64,000 nucleotides of DNA from UBA877 sp035506155 (GTDB taxonomy: Bacteria; Chloroflexota; Anaerolineae; Anaerolineales; Villigracilaceae), in assembly GCA_035506155.1 (NCBI GenBank), contig DATJPX010000020.1:1-64000 (forward strand), read 5' to 3'. Of the stretch, positions 8,426 to 16,345 are shown in pieces. Each line of letters starts with the position of its first letter. Within the stretch, counting starts at the first letter, position 1. The position numbers and the translations under genes are program-made. Below the pieces are notes generated by a model that made no database searches, was not told the DNA's origin, and was given only the letters and a program-made list of their open reading frames with translations.

Positions 8426-9010
8426 ATGCCCAGCGAACCGCGTGACCTGCGCGAGCAGATCCTCTCCACCGCAAAAGGCCTGTTCATCCAGCAGGGGTAT
8501 CACGGCCTGGCCATGCGCCAGATCGCCGAGTCCCTGGACGTCTCGAAGGCTGCCCTGTATTACCATTTCAAGGACAAGGAAGAGCTCTTCCTGGCCATCC
8601 TGGAGGCTTACCTGGACGAGATGGAAGCCGCCATCGACCGGATCCTGGCCGAACCCGCCGGCAGCGTCGAACAGATCCGCCGCTTCGTGGAATACGTCCT
8701 GGCGCAGCCAGCCGAACAGCGCGCCATCATCCGTCTGGCCAGCCAGGAGATGGGCCAGCTTGAGGCCGTATCACGGAAAGCTTTCGACAAGATCTATCGG
8801 GAAAAATTCATCGGGAAGATCGAAGGCATTCTCAAGGCCGGCATGGACGCCGGGGAATTCCGGTCGATGCAACCCGAGGTGGCCACCTGGACCCTGCTGG
8901 GGATGATGTACCCATATTTCTACCCGGCCCATGCCGGGAATGCTTCGCTCTCCGAGGAGACCATCCGCCAGATCGTCACCGTCTACCTGGAAGGGATGGA
9001 AAAAAGGTAG
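8426..9010 (+). CDS. TetR/AcrR family transcriptional regulator
   Basis: The 194-residue protein has an N-terminal helix-turn-helix of the TetR type: GLFIQQGYHGLAMRQIAES (about 17-35) followed by VSKAALYYHFKDKEELF (about 39-55). The C-terminal 130 residues are the ligand and dimer domain. It probably represses the MFS exporter gene ending 96 bases upstream and its own gene. No ribosome site precedes the ATG, and a -10 box lies 7 bases before it, so the mRNA is probably leaderless. Confidence 0.9.
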   Translation: MPSEPRDLREQILSTAKGLFIQQGYHGLAMRQIAESLDVSKAALYYHFKDKEELFLAILEAYLDEMEAAIDRILAEPAGSVEQIRRFVEYVLAQPAEQRAIIRLASQEMGQLEAVSRKAFDKIYREKFIGKIEGILKAGMDAGEFRSMQPEVATWTLLGMMYPYFYPAHAGNASLSEETIRQIVTVYLEGMEKR

Positions 9011-9064
9011 AACGATCCGCTCCCATTCTTTTGCAGGAACAAGCTCTTCAATCCAAAGACCGGC

Positions 9065-9622
9065 ATGAACCCATCGACCTGCGTCCCTCTTAACCCGTCC
9101 ATCCGGCGGATTTGCGTCGTCGGCACCACCGGCTCGGGAAAAAGCACCCTGGCGGCTGAGCTGTCGCACCGCCTGCATATCCCCCACATCGAATTGGACG
9201 CCCTCTACTGGCAGCCCGGCTGGAAGGAAGCCGATCGGGCCAGCATGCGCTCGCGCCTCGAGGAAATCGTCTGTGCGGAAGGCTGGGTCACGGATGGGAA
9301 TTATGGCTTCCTGCGCGACCTGCTCTGGCAGCGCGCCCAGGCGCTCGTCTGGCTGGATTATCCGTTGCCGGTGATCCTCTGGCGGCTCTGGTGGCGGACC
9401 TGGGAGCGGGTCCTGAAAAAGCAGGTGCTCTGGGGGACGAACACCGAGAAGCTGGCGCCCCAATTCTTCAGCCGGGATTCCCTTTTCCTGTGGGCATTCA
9501 AGACGTACCGGCGCCACCGCAGGGACTATACCAGCCTGCCGCTCCAGCCGGAATACCGGCACCTGGAAATCTACCGCCTTCGCTCCCCCGCCGCGACCCG
9601 CCGCTGGCTCGACCCACACTGA
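9065..9622 (+). CDS. P-loop NTPase, adenylate-kinase-like (FlaR-type)
   Basis: The 185-residue protein has a Walker A loop GTTGSGKST near residues 20-28. HIELDALYWQPGW (about 44-56) and WVTDGNYG (about 77-84) follow, a pattern of the small kinase-like ATPases often labelled DNA topology modulation protein FlaR. The acceptor of any phosphate transfer is unknown. The ATG at 9065 lacks a clear ribosome site, so the start may be the ATG of an internal Met or this one with weak initiation. The stop codon abuts the stop of the convergent membrane gene with no base between. Confidence 0.8.
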   Translation: MNPSTCVPLNPSIRRICVVGTTGSGKSTLAAELSHRLHIPHIELDALYWQPGWKEADRASMRSRLEEIVCAEGWVTDGNYGFLRDLLWQRAQALVWLDYPLPVILWRLWWRTWERVLKKQVLWGTNTEKLAPQFFSRDSLFLWAFKTYRRHRRDYTSLPLQPEYRHLEIYRLRSPAATRRWLDPH

Positions 9623-10120
9623 TCATTCACTGCGCTGCAACAGCCAGCGGACTACCCTGCCGATCCCCCATATTCCCAGGAAGACCAGTCCGACCACCCC
9701 TTCGAACGGCAGCCTGACCCGCGCCAGCAAGGCAAGGCCGGTCAACCCGGCTCCTGCCAGAGAGACCAGCCCAAGCCGGGCCAGGTGAGCGCGCTCCAGG
9801 CCGGTCGTATCCGCAGCCGGGTCTGCCCTCTCCAGCCGCGCGATGAATCCTGCCAGGTCCCAGGCCGGCAGGGCCAGCAGGGCGCTGAACACGAGCAGAA
9901 CCGGAGTGGCTCCCAGGTAAAAGCCCAGGGCAGCTGCCCCAAAGAGGATCGCCAGGCCCAGGGAGGCCGCCCATTCCCAGCGACGCGCCAGGCCCAGCAC
10001 CCAAACTCCACCCAGGACCAGGAGCACCACGCCAGGTTGGACAAGTCCGGCCGTGAAATATGCCAACAGGCCAAACCCAAGGCCGAGGCCGGCGCAAACG
10101 TAGAGCAGCAGGCGGGTCAT
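9623..10120 (-). CDS. Small integral membrane protein, last gene of the MoxR/DUF58 operon
   Basis: The 165-residue protein is made of about six hydrophobic segments, with a charged stretch near residues 90-110 (ARLERADPAADTTGLERAH). It matches no family I recognise. Its ATG overlaps the DUF58 stop by 4 bases, so it is probably translated together with that gene. In many MoxR operons a transglutaminase-like membrane protein occupies this place, and I see no such domain here. Confidence 0.65.
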   Translation of the reverse strand: MTRLLLYVCAGLGLGFGLLAYFTAGLVQPGVVLLVLGGVWVLGLARRWEWAASLGLAILFGAAALGFYLGATPVLLVFSALLALPAWDLAGFIARLERADPAADTTGLERAHLARLGLVSLAGAGLTGLALLARVRLPFEGVVGLVFLGIWGIGRVVRWLLQRSE

Positions 10121-11391
10121 CTCAATTCCCCCCGCGGCAGGACCAGCCGGCGTTCCAGCTCACGCTTGGCGACGACTTCGAAGGGCTGGGAGACATCCCA
10201 GTCGACAACCTGGATGCCGGCGCCCCGCAGCCGGCGCAGCAACAACTGGCGCTGCAGGCGGATGATGCGTCCCGCCTGCTGGTGGGCGGCGACGTCCTCC
10301 AGCCCGGACAGCTCGAAAGAAACCGGGTCCGGACTGATGATAAGGAGCGGGTATCCGCTCAGGCGCAGGGCAGCCAGCAGCTCGTAATCGTCAGGGGCCA
10401 GGGCGCTGACCAGCACGAGCTGCGAGCGGAAAGGGAACAGGTGGCGCGGAATGTACAGCCCGTCGAAACTCTGCACATCGCCCGGCTCGAGCCGCGCCAG
10501 CGCCTGCAGGATGCGCTCGCTCTGCATGCGGCCGTACCCCGGCATCGTCCAATTGACCTGCTTGCCGTAGAAAAGCAGCCCGACGCGGTTGCCGCTATTT
10601 AGGAGGGAGTCCGCCAGGGCGGCCGCGGCCAGGACGGAATGCTCGAAAATGGACCGCCTGCCGAAATCGTTGGTGCGATGGCGTCCGTCCAGGAGAATGC
10701 CCACGTCCGCGGAACGTTCCTGCTCAAACTGGTTGGCATAGACCGACTGGGGATGGCGGGCGGTCAGTTTCCAGTTGATCCAGCGGGGGGAATCGCCGGG
10801 CTGGTACTCGCGCACGTCGAAGAACTCCACCCCCGAACCGCCAGTGTGCGCCGGGATGGTCCCCGAGAAGATGCGGGTGCGCCGTGGCTGGATCGCCACC
10901 CGCCGCAGGCGCAGGACCGGCGGCAGGATGAAGAGCTGGCCGTCGGTTGGCAATTCCCGTTCACTCGAAACCAGCCCAAAATGCTCCCTGATGGTTACGC
11001 GAATTCTTTTGAATGCAAAATAGCCCCGCCGGCCGCGCACCCGGTAGGACCAGGTGATCGTCCCACCCGCCGGGAACTCCGCCAGGTGAAGGATAGAGCC
11101 ATCGATGATTTCCAGGCCCGCCGGGATCTGGTCTTCGAAAAGGACTTCCTCGAGGGCCGGGCCGGTATTGCGGACAGTCAGCGTGATCGTCACTTCGTCC
11201 CCAGTCTGGATGCGCTCGGCGCTGAGCGTCCGCACGACCTGCAATTGGGCTGCCTCCGGACCGCGCCAGACCGCCGCCAGAAGGTAGGCCAGAGGCGGCA
11301 GCGCCAAAGCTGCCACCGGCGCCTGGAGGGTCAGCAGGCCGGCGAAGACCAGGATGAAGATGAGTAGGCCGAGGAGATAGGTGCGGTTCAT
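10117..11391 (-). CDS. DUF58 domain-containing protein
   Basis: The 424-residue protein begins with two hydrophobic segments (about residues 5-40). A region resembling a conserved-repeat/Ig-like fold follows (about 55-150), including DEVTITLTVRNTG. The DUF58 domain then starts near VREYQPGDSPRWINWKLTAR (about 187-206), the family signature, and VGILLDGR begins a VWA-like fold. DUF58 proteins usually sit beside MoxR AAA+ ATPases, as here, and are thought to act in envelope-associated assembly or complex maturation. The exact role is unknown. Confidence 0.88.
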   Translation of the reverse strand: MNRTYLLGLLIFILVFAGLLTLQAPVAALALPPLAYLLAAVWRGPEAAQLQVVRTLSAERIQTGDEVTITLTVRNTGPALEEVLFEDQIPAGLEIIDGSILHLAEFPAGGTITWSYRVRGRRGYFAFKRIRVTIREHFGLVSSERELPTDGQLFILPPVLRLRRVAIQPRRTRIFSGTIPAHTGGSGVEFFDVREYQPGDSPRWINWKLTARHPQSVYANQFEQERSADVGILLDGRHRTNDFGRRSIFEHSVLAAAALADSLLNSGNRVGLLFYGKQVNWTMPGYGRMQSERILQALARLEPGDVQSFDGLYIPRHLFPFRSQLVLVSALAPDDYELLAALRLSGYPLLIISPDPVSFELSGLEDVAAHQQAGRIIRLQRQLLLRRLRGAGIQVVDWDVSQPFEVVAKRELERRLVLPRGELR

Positions 11392-11412
11392 CGTGACATG
11401 CGGTCGGCTATC

Positions 11413-12378
11413 TCAACCGGCTTTCAAGACCGGGACGGGCACGCGCGCCATGATCTCGTCGATCACCCGGTCGGAGACCTGGCGGGTCAGCCAGTATTCC
11501 GGCTGGAGGATCAGGCGGTGGCTGAGCACCGGGACGGCGAAGCGCTTGATATCGTCGGGCAGGATGTAATCCCGCCCCTGCAGGGCCGCATTGGCCCGCG
11601 CCAGCTTGAGGAAGGCCAGGGAACCGCGCGGGCTGGCGCCCACGGCCACCCGGCGATCCCTGCGGGTCTCCTGGATGACGGAAGCAATGTATTCTTCCAG
11701 GTCCTGCTCCACATGGACCGTCTCCACGGCCTTGCGCATCGCCAGGATCTGCTTCACACCGGTCACCTTCTTCAATTCCACTTCCTCCCGGCGGCGCTCC
11801 TGACGGCGGTGGAGGATCTCGGTCTCTTCGGCCAGGTCGGGATAACCGACCGTCAACTTGAGGATGAAGCGGTCGAGCTGGGCTTCCGGAAGCGGGAAGG
11901 TACCCTCATATTCGATCGGGTTTTGGGTGGCCAGTACCAGGAATGGATCCGGGAGGCGCATACTCTCCCCTTCCAGGGTCACCTGGCCCTCCTGCATGGC
12001 CTCCAACAGGGCCGACTGGGTCTTGGGGGAGGCCCGGTTGATCTCGTCCGCCAGGATGAGGTTGGCAAAAATGGGGCCCTGGCGAAGTTCGAAGGCGTTG
12101 TTGGCCCGGTTGTACACGTACCCTCCGGTGATGTCGCCCGGGAGCAGGTCGGGAGTGAACTGCAGGCGCTTGAAATCGAGTCCGAGCACATAGGCAAAGG
12201 ACTTGGCGATCAGGGTCTTCCCCAGGCCCGGATAATCTTCCAGGAGCACGTGCCCGCCGGCCAGGCCGGCTGCCATGATCATCTCCAGGACAGCGCGCTT
12301 GCCGATGACCGCTCTTTCGACTTCCGCGATCACCTCCTGGCAGGTTTGTGAGGTTTCAGGAATGCCGGTCATTTTCAC
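11413..12378 (-). CDS. MoxR-type AAA+ ATPase
   Basis: The 321-residue protein is a typical MoxR ATPase. The Walker A loop is LLEDYPGLGKTLIAK (about 46-60). The Walker B and following segment is NLILADEINRASPKTQSALLEAMQE (about 106-130). The sensor 1 region reads LVLATQNPIEYEGTFPLPEAQLDRF (about 147-171), followed by the C-terminal lid. It should form hexamers and use ATP to remodel a partner, here most likely the adjacent DUF58 protein. Its start overlaps the upstream gene by 23 bases. Confidence 0.92.
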   Translation of the reverse strand: MKMTGIPETSQTCQEVIAEVERAVIGKRAVLEMIMAAGLAGGHVLLEDYPGLGKTLIAKSFAYVLGLDFKRLQFTPDLLPGDITGGYVYNRANNAFELRQGPIFANLILADEINRASPKTQSALLEAMQEGQVTLEGESMRLPDPFLVLATQNPIEYEGTFPLPEAQLDRFILKLTVGYPDLAEETEILHRRQERRREEVELKKVTGVKQILAMRKAVETVHVEQDLEEYIASVIQETRRDRRVAVGASPRGSLAFLKLARANAALQGRDYILPDDIKRFAVPVLSHRLILQPEYWLTRQVSDRVIDEIMARVPVPVLKAG

Positions 12379-12952
12379 TCTCCAAAAGGGATTCCAGGGA
12401 TCCGATGACGCTCTCGAGGTCCTGGTCGAACGGGGTTGGCGGTTGGCTCCCGGACCGGTGCGGCCGGGGATAATCCGTGTAGGAGGTCTTCAAGGCCGCT
12501 TCCAGGTATTCCCGCACCCCGGCGGGGGGGTTCCAGTTGGCGTTACTCAGGTCACGCGGCTTCTGCTCGGTGGATTTCCGTTCCATGATGGCCAGGGCCA
12601 GCTCGGCCAGCTGGCGGGCGACGTACCACTTGGGGAAAATCCCGCTGCGTTTCCTCTGGAGCCAGAAGGACAAATCCTCCACCGGGCCGGGAGTTGGGGA
12701 AGGTTTACGCCGCCCGCGCAGACCTTCCAGGTCGGGAAGGCGCAGGCTGAACACGACGAAATTCGCCGCCAGGACCAGGCCGATGATCCAGTACGCCTCC
12801 TGCGGATAGGCGTGGTAATACCCCCGGGCCAGCCAGAGGAACTGCGCCACCGGCAGGACGATCATATCCCGGACCAGGCCGCGCAAGGGGATCGCAAGCA
12901 GGACGACTGCCGCCAATGCCAGGAGGATGTACAGGATCGGGCGCTTTTTCAT
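12356..12952 (-). CDS. Membrane protein of the MoxR operon, unknown function
   Basis: The 198-residue protein has an N-terminal helix (about 5-25) and a second hydrophobic segment (about 55-75). A soluble basic, Pro-rich tail follows, with RKSTEQKPRDLSNANWNPPAGVREYLEAAL at about 125-155. I do not recognise a named family. It starts 4 bases inside the DUF4129 gene and ends 23 bases inside the MoxR gene, so it is tightly coupled to both and is probably part of the same complex. Confidence 0.7.
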   Translation of the reverse strand: MKKRPILYILLALAAVVLLAIPLRGLVRDMIVLPVAQFLWLARGYYHAYPQEAYWIIGLVLAANFVVFSLRLPDLEGLRGRRKPSPTPGPVEDLSFWLQRKRSGIFPKWYVARQLAELALAIMERKSTEQKPRDLSNANWNPPAGVREYLEAALKTSYTDYPRPHRSGSQPPTPFDQDLESVIGSLESLLESENDRHS

Positions 12953-13824
12953 TTGGCCGCCTGGCAGAAAGCCTGGATGGCGGCGAGGCAGGCAGAGGCC
13001 TCCCGCACATCATCGGGAGCAGGACGCCGGCCCCCGTAACGGACGCGCTCGAACAGGCCGGTCAGGCCGCGAACGGCCTCCCCCGGAAGGCCGGCCGTCA
13101 CCAGATAACGGGCAAATTCCGCCGGGGTCATGCCTTCCTTGCGGCGGATGCCGCGCCAGCCTTCCACCGCCCTGGTCATACGGGAATAACAATTCAAGAC
13201 CGTATCCCCCCAATCCTTTCCCTCATCCAGGTCCTGGAGGGCCGTTTGGGCGATGGCGCCGAGTTCTTCAAATGGAGCGCGCTCGCGCTCCCTGCGCAGG
13301 AGCACCCAGGCGACGACCCCGGCGACCATCAACAAGACTCCGAGGGAAATGACATAAGAAATCCATGGAACGAGGGCGGGAGGGTGGTAAACGACCGGGG
13401 TGATCTTCGATTCAGGGGCCGCGGTCGCCTCAGCCGGGATGGTGATGGCCGGGCCTCCCCCACCCTGGGTGGGCTGCGCCACGGACGGCCCCAGTGCGGT
13501 CCGGGTCAGGACGAGGAAGATCAGGATCCCGGCCACGACCAAAATGAGCAGGCCGCGCAGAAACTTTTTTCGCAGGTCAGGCGGGAGCAGGAAGAAGATC
13601 ACAGCCAGGACGGTCCCAAGGAAGATCGCCACGTAAATGAGAGAATTCCAGGATGGGGGCTGTTCGGGGAGCGGGACCGTGCGCTGGGCATTCCCCAGGT
13701 CGTAGGCGAACGGGATGGCAGGCTTGAAAGCCAGACTTCCCAGGCTGGCAACCAAAATCACCAGCACCAGGATGGACACCCCCCCGACAAGCAGGATAAA
13801 TGCTTTCCCAGACAGTTTCTTCAT
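12949..13824 (-). CDS. DUF4129 domain-containing membrane protein
   Basis: I place the start at ATG 13824, which gives a 291-residue protein starting with a membrane helix (residues 7-27). The upstream in-frame codons run into the promoter region of the divergent gene. Further helices lie near 72-95, 102-125 and 180-205. The C-terminal 95 residues (WGDTVLNCYSRMTRAVEGW, then GMTPAEFARYL) match the DUF4129 domain found beside transglutaminase and MoxR genes. It is the first gene of the five-gene minus-strand operon ending at 9623. Confidence 0.8.
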   Translation of the reverse strand: MKKLSGKAFILLVGGVSILVLVILVASLGSLAFKPAIPFAYDLGNAQRTVPLPEQPPSWNSLIYVAIFLGTVLAVIFFLLPPDLRKKFLRGLLILVVAGILIFLVLTRTALGPSVAQPTQGGGGPAITIPAEATAAPESKITPVVYHPPALVPWISYVISLGVLLMVAGVVAWVLLRRERERAPFEELGAIAQTALQDLDEGKDWGDTVLNCYSRMTRAVEGWRGIRRKEGMTPAEFARYLVTAGLPGEAVRGLTGLFERVRYGGRRPAPDDVREASACLAAIQAFCQAAK

Positions 13825-13924
13825 CAGGAATACCGGCAAATGAATTGTACTCGAACGCCCGTCGAATGCCAAAGGTGGCACACGGGGAGATGCTATTCGC
13901 ATCATCCCGGAGCGTCCGGAATGA

Positions 13925-13930
13925 TATAAT
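13925..13930 (+). promoter_or_regulatory. -10 box before the DUF309 gene
   Basis: TATAAT stands 10 bases before the ATG at 13941, and no ribosome site lies between them. The transcript would have only a few leader bases. No convincing -35 box is seen. Confidence 0.45.
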
Positions 13931-13940
13931 TCTACCCGGT

Positions 13941-14348
13941 ATGTCCAATTTATTGGCAAATTCGTCGGACTGTACGGCGACCCTTCCCCCGAAAGCCGTG
14001 GAGGGGATGGAATTATTCAATCAAGGCCGCTATTTCGAGGCCCACGAAGCCCTCGAAGCGGCTTGGCGGGCCGAGACCGGCCCGATCCGGAACCTTTACC
14101 GGGGCGTACTGCAGGCAGCGGTTGTTTACCTGCACCTGACCCGCCGAAATTACCCGGGCGTCGTCAAAGTCTACGGACGCTGCCGAAAGTGGCTCGAGCT
14201 CTGGCCGGAAACCTGCCGGGGCGTCGCAGTTGGCCAGCTCATCCACGACCTGGACACAGTCCTCAGCCGGGTCCAGGAACTCGGTCCGGATCGCCTGTCA
14301 GAATTCGATCTGACCAGCCTCAAGCCGGTGATCTATGCAAAATCCTGA
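13941..14348 (+). CDS. DUF309 domain-containing protein
   Basis: The 135-residue protein carries the DUF309 signature GMELFNQGRYFEAHEALEAAWRAE (about 25-48), followed by LYRGVLQAAVVYLH and a helical tail. The fold is a small helical bundle whose biochemical role is unknown. A longer frame starting at 13800 would overlap the divergent DUF4129 gene, so I prefer ATG 13941. The next small gene overlaps its 3' end by 14 bases. Confidence 0.82.
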   Translation: MSNLLANSSDCTATLPPKAVEGMELFNQGRYFEAHEALEAAWRAETGPIRNLYRGVLQAAVVYLHLTRRNYPGVVKVYGRCRKWLELWPETCRGVAVGQLIHDLDTVLSRVQELGPDRLSEFDLTSLKPVIYAKS

Positions 14349-14532
14349 ACCGCAGCCTCCATCGCCGTCTGGAACGGCCGCAGCCGGATCAGGGCGCGTC
14401 TTCCTGTGCGACCGCTGCGGAGCGGTCATGGTCGAACGACAGTGCAAGGTCGTCTGCCCAAACTGCGGGAACCGGTTCGACTGCTCGGATTTAAATCTCA
14501 ACTTCGATGAATTGAAAACGGTCCAGAAGTAA
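14335..14532 (+). CDS. Small zinc-ribbon protein
   Basis: The 65-residue product has a Pro/Ser/Gly-rich start, then CDRC (about 25-28) and CPNC (about 41-44), a four-Cys zinc ribbon, and an acidic tail. The overlap with the DUF309 gene suggests translational coupling. The function is unknown. It is short, but the paired CXXC motifs support a real gene. Confidence 0.6.
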   Translation: MQNPEPQPPSPSGTAAAGSGRVFLCDRCGAVMVERQCKVVCPNCGNRFDCSDLNLNFDELKTVQK

Positions 14533-14571
14533 CAGTGTTCTCTCGATGAAAAAATCAAATGGAGCGGGAAA

Positions 14572-15345
14572 ATGGATGAAATGACTTTTTCTGGCAAGAT
14601 CGCCCTGGTGACCGGTTCCGGGCGGGGCATCGGGCGGGCCATTGCCCTCCACTTGGCGCGCCAGGGTGCGGATGTGGTGATCAATTTCTTCCGCAACCGC
14701 GCCCCGGCCGACGAAACCGTCGCAGCGATCGAAAAACTGGGCCGCAGGGCCCTGCTGGTCAAGGCGGATGTGGGCGATCTGGATGATCTCGGCCGCCTCT
14801 TCGACGAAGTGGAAAAGGAATTCGGCGGGCTGGATTTCTTCATTCACAATGCCGCCTCGGGCTACAACCGCCCGGTCCTGGAGCAAAAACCGAAGGGCTG
14901 GGACTGGACAATGAACATCAACGCCCGCTCGCTTTTGTTCGCCGCCCAGCGCTGCGTCCCGCTGATGGAAAAGCGCGGCGGGGGCAGCATCGTCAGCCTG
15001 TCCAGCCCGGGATCCGGGCGGGTGCTCCCGGACTACGTGGTAGTGGGCGCAAGCAAGGCTGCCATCGAGAGTCTGACGCGCTACCTGGCAGTCGAGTTGG
15101 CGGCGAAGAATATCCGCGTCAACGCGGTCTCACCCGGCATCGTCGAAACGGACGCCCTAAAGCATTTCGACAGCTTGAACGACGAGTCCATCATCCGCAA
15201 GGCGATCGCCGCCACGCCGGCCGGACGCCTGGCTACGCCGGAGGATGTCGCCGGGGTGGTGGGTTTCCTTTGCTCCCCGGCCGCCGAGATGATCCGCGGC
15301 CAGGTCCTGGTAGTGGACGGAGGATACGTCCTCCCGGCCGGCTAA
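14572..15345 (+). CDS. fabL: Enoyl-[acyl-carrier-protein] reductase, FabL type (SDR family)
   Basis: The 257-residue protein is a short-chain dehydrogenase with GSGRGIGRAIA (about 15-25) for NAD(P) binding and DYVVVGASK with the catalytic Tyr and Lys (Y-x6-K) near residues 154-161. The phrases NAASGYNRPVLE, WDWTMNINARSLLF, RYLAVELAAKNIRVNAVSPG and DALKHF follow the FabL (YgaA) pattern of Bacillus closely. FabL performs the last reduction of fatty acid elongation with NADPH. No other fab gene is nearby. A generic SDR of another specificity remains possible. Confidence 0.8.
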   Translation: MDEMTFSGKIALVTGSGRGIGRAIALHLARQGADVVINFFRNRAPADETVAAIEKLGRRALLVKADVGDLDDLGRLFDEVEKEFGGLDFFIHNAASGYNRPVLEQKPKGWDWTMNINARSLLFAAQRCVPLMEKRGGGSIVSLSSPGSGRVLPDYVVVGASKAAIESLTRYLAVELAAKNIRVNAVSPGIVETDALKHFDSLNDESIIRKAIAATPAGRLATPEDVAGVVGFLCSPAAEMIRGQVLVVDGGYVLPAG

Positions 15346-15425
15346 TTTGGCATTAATCCATCCGATTTATACCCTCAGTGCTGGGACCCGTCTGGTCCTT
15401 GCACTTTTGCTAAAGGAGAGGCGCT

Positions 15426-15797
15426 ATGAAAGGAAAACTGTCGTTCGTCTTTATCGTCATTTTGCTCCTGGCCGCCTGCACACCCAAGGCCGCACCCACG
15501 CCGGCCGGGACCTTGCCTCCCATTCAGAATCCCGGAAGCGGCGGGAACCCGAATGAAATCGCGATCAACAACTACACCTTCGTCCCGCAGGAGCTGACCG
15601 TCAAAGCGGGCACGACCGTCAAATGGACGAACCAGGATTCGGTCGGGCACAATATCGTCGCCGACGACAGTTCCTGGGGATCAGCCTTGCTCGCCCAGGG
15701 CGATTCGTATTCTTTCACTTTCACAAAAGCCGGCACGTACACCTACCACTGCGGGGTCCACCCGACGATGGTAGGCACCATCATCGTCAACCCCTGA
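15426..15797 (+). CDS. Cupredoxin-domain lipoprotein (plastocyanin/azurin-like)
   Basis: The 123-residue protein has a lipobox (LLLAAC at about 14-19) and a Pro/Gly linker. One cupredoxin domain of about 85 residues follows. The copper ligands are in place: His in VGHNIV, then Cys and His in YHCGVHP, and Met in PTMVG. It should bind type 1 copper and carry single electrons at the outer face of the membrane. AAAGGAG precedes the ATG at 15426. The partner oxidoreductase is not in the window. Confidence 0.9.
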   Translation: MKGKLSFVFIVILLLAACTPKAAPTPAGTLPPIQNPGSGGNPNEIAINNYTFVPQELTVKAGTTVKWTNQDSVGHNIVADDSSWGSALLAQGDSYSFTFTKAGTYTYHCGVHPTMVGTIIVNP

Positions 15798-15823
15798 TTT
15801 CCGCCGCCGGGATGCTTTTATGT

Positions 15824-15829
15824 TAGAAT
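15824..15829 (+). promoter_or_regulatory. Extended -10 box upstream of the RRM gene
   Basis: TG at 15821-15822, one base, then TAGAAT at 15824-15829 make an extended -10 element 26 bases after the cupredoxin stop. No good -35 is visible. If used, transcription starts near 15836, and the following stem-loop would lie in the leader of the RRM gene. Confidence 0.4.
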
Positions 15830-15864
15830 AGACATACTTGCAGTAGGATTTGTGTGCATTCCCC

Positions 15865-15898
15865 GCCGCCAGCCCCTGTACAAGGCTGGCGGCTTTTT
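15865..15898 (+). terminator. Stem-loop terminator between cupredoxin and RRM genes
   Basis: GCCGCCAGCC (15865-15874) pairs with GGCTGGCGGC (15884-15893) over 10 bp, and TTTTT follows at 15894-15898. It can end the cupredoxin transcript. If the -10 at 15824 is active, it instead acts as a leader attenuator of the RNA-binding protein gene. Confidence 0.8.
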
Positions 15899-15938
15899 CA
15901 CAGGCCCACTGCCCACTCAATCAAGGAGAAAAGAGAGA

Positions 15939-16283
15939 ATGGAAACAAAGATTTATGTAGGCAACCTGTCCTACAGCACCACCGAGGACGAACTGCGCGA
16001 GCTGTTCGCCCAGGCCGGGACCGTGGCATCGGTGGCTTTGATCAAGGATCGCGATACCGGGCAGTCCAAGGGCTTCGCCTTCATCGAAATGAGCAACCAG
16101 AGTGAAGCCGAGAAGGCCATCCAGACTTTCAACGGCTATACCCTCGGCAATCGTCCCCTCAAGGTCAACCTGGCTCGTCCGAAGGAAGAGCGCGGTTACG
16201 GTGGTGGCGGCGGCGGTGGCTACGGCGACCGGCGCGGTGGCCCCGGCGGCGGCAAGAGCCGCGGCGGACAACGCAGATATTAA
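15939..16283 (+). CDS. RRM-domain RNA-binding protein with Gly/Arg-rich tail
   Basis: The 114-residue protein is one RRM domain with RNP2 KIYVGNL (about 4-10) and RNP1 KGFAFIEM (about 44-51), then a tail of Gly runs mixed with Arg and Tyr. This is the layout of bacterial and cyanobacterial Rbp proteins, which bind single-stranded RNA and are often cold-induced. I chose ATG 15939 because AAGGAG lies 10 bases upstream. The leader holds a terminator-like hairpin, a possible regulatory element. Confidence 0.92.
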   Translation: METKIYVGNLSYSTTEDELRELFAQAGTVASVALIKDRDTGQSKGFAFIEMSNQSEAEKAIQTFNGYTLGNRPLKVNLARPKEERGYGGGGGGGYGDRRGGPGGGKSRGGQRRY

Positions 16284-16292
16284 ACGAATCAA

Positions 16293-16323
16293 AACATCCC
16301 GCAGAGAAATTCCGCGGGATGTT
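16293..16323. terminator. Bidirectional terminator between RRM gene and minus-strand operon
   Basis: AACATCCCGC (16293-16302) and GCGGGATGTT (16314-16323) form a perfect 10-bp stem, with T-rich DNA after it on the plus strand. The minus strand has TTTTGATTCG after the stem. It ends the RRM gene and the minus-strand run that stops at 16346. Confidence 0.8.
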
Positions 16324-16345
16324 GGTTTAACAGGCCAGTGTTTTC

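Noticed and set aside
15347..15556. Short plus-strand frame before and overlapping the cupredoxin gene
   Set aside because: It is Arg/His-rich, overlaps the ribosome site and signal peptide of a well-supported gene, and has no own ribosome site.
16200..16275. GGC/GGT-rich stretch that looks like a repeat array
   Set aside because: It encodes the Gly/Arg tail of the RRM protein and has no regular spacer structure.
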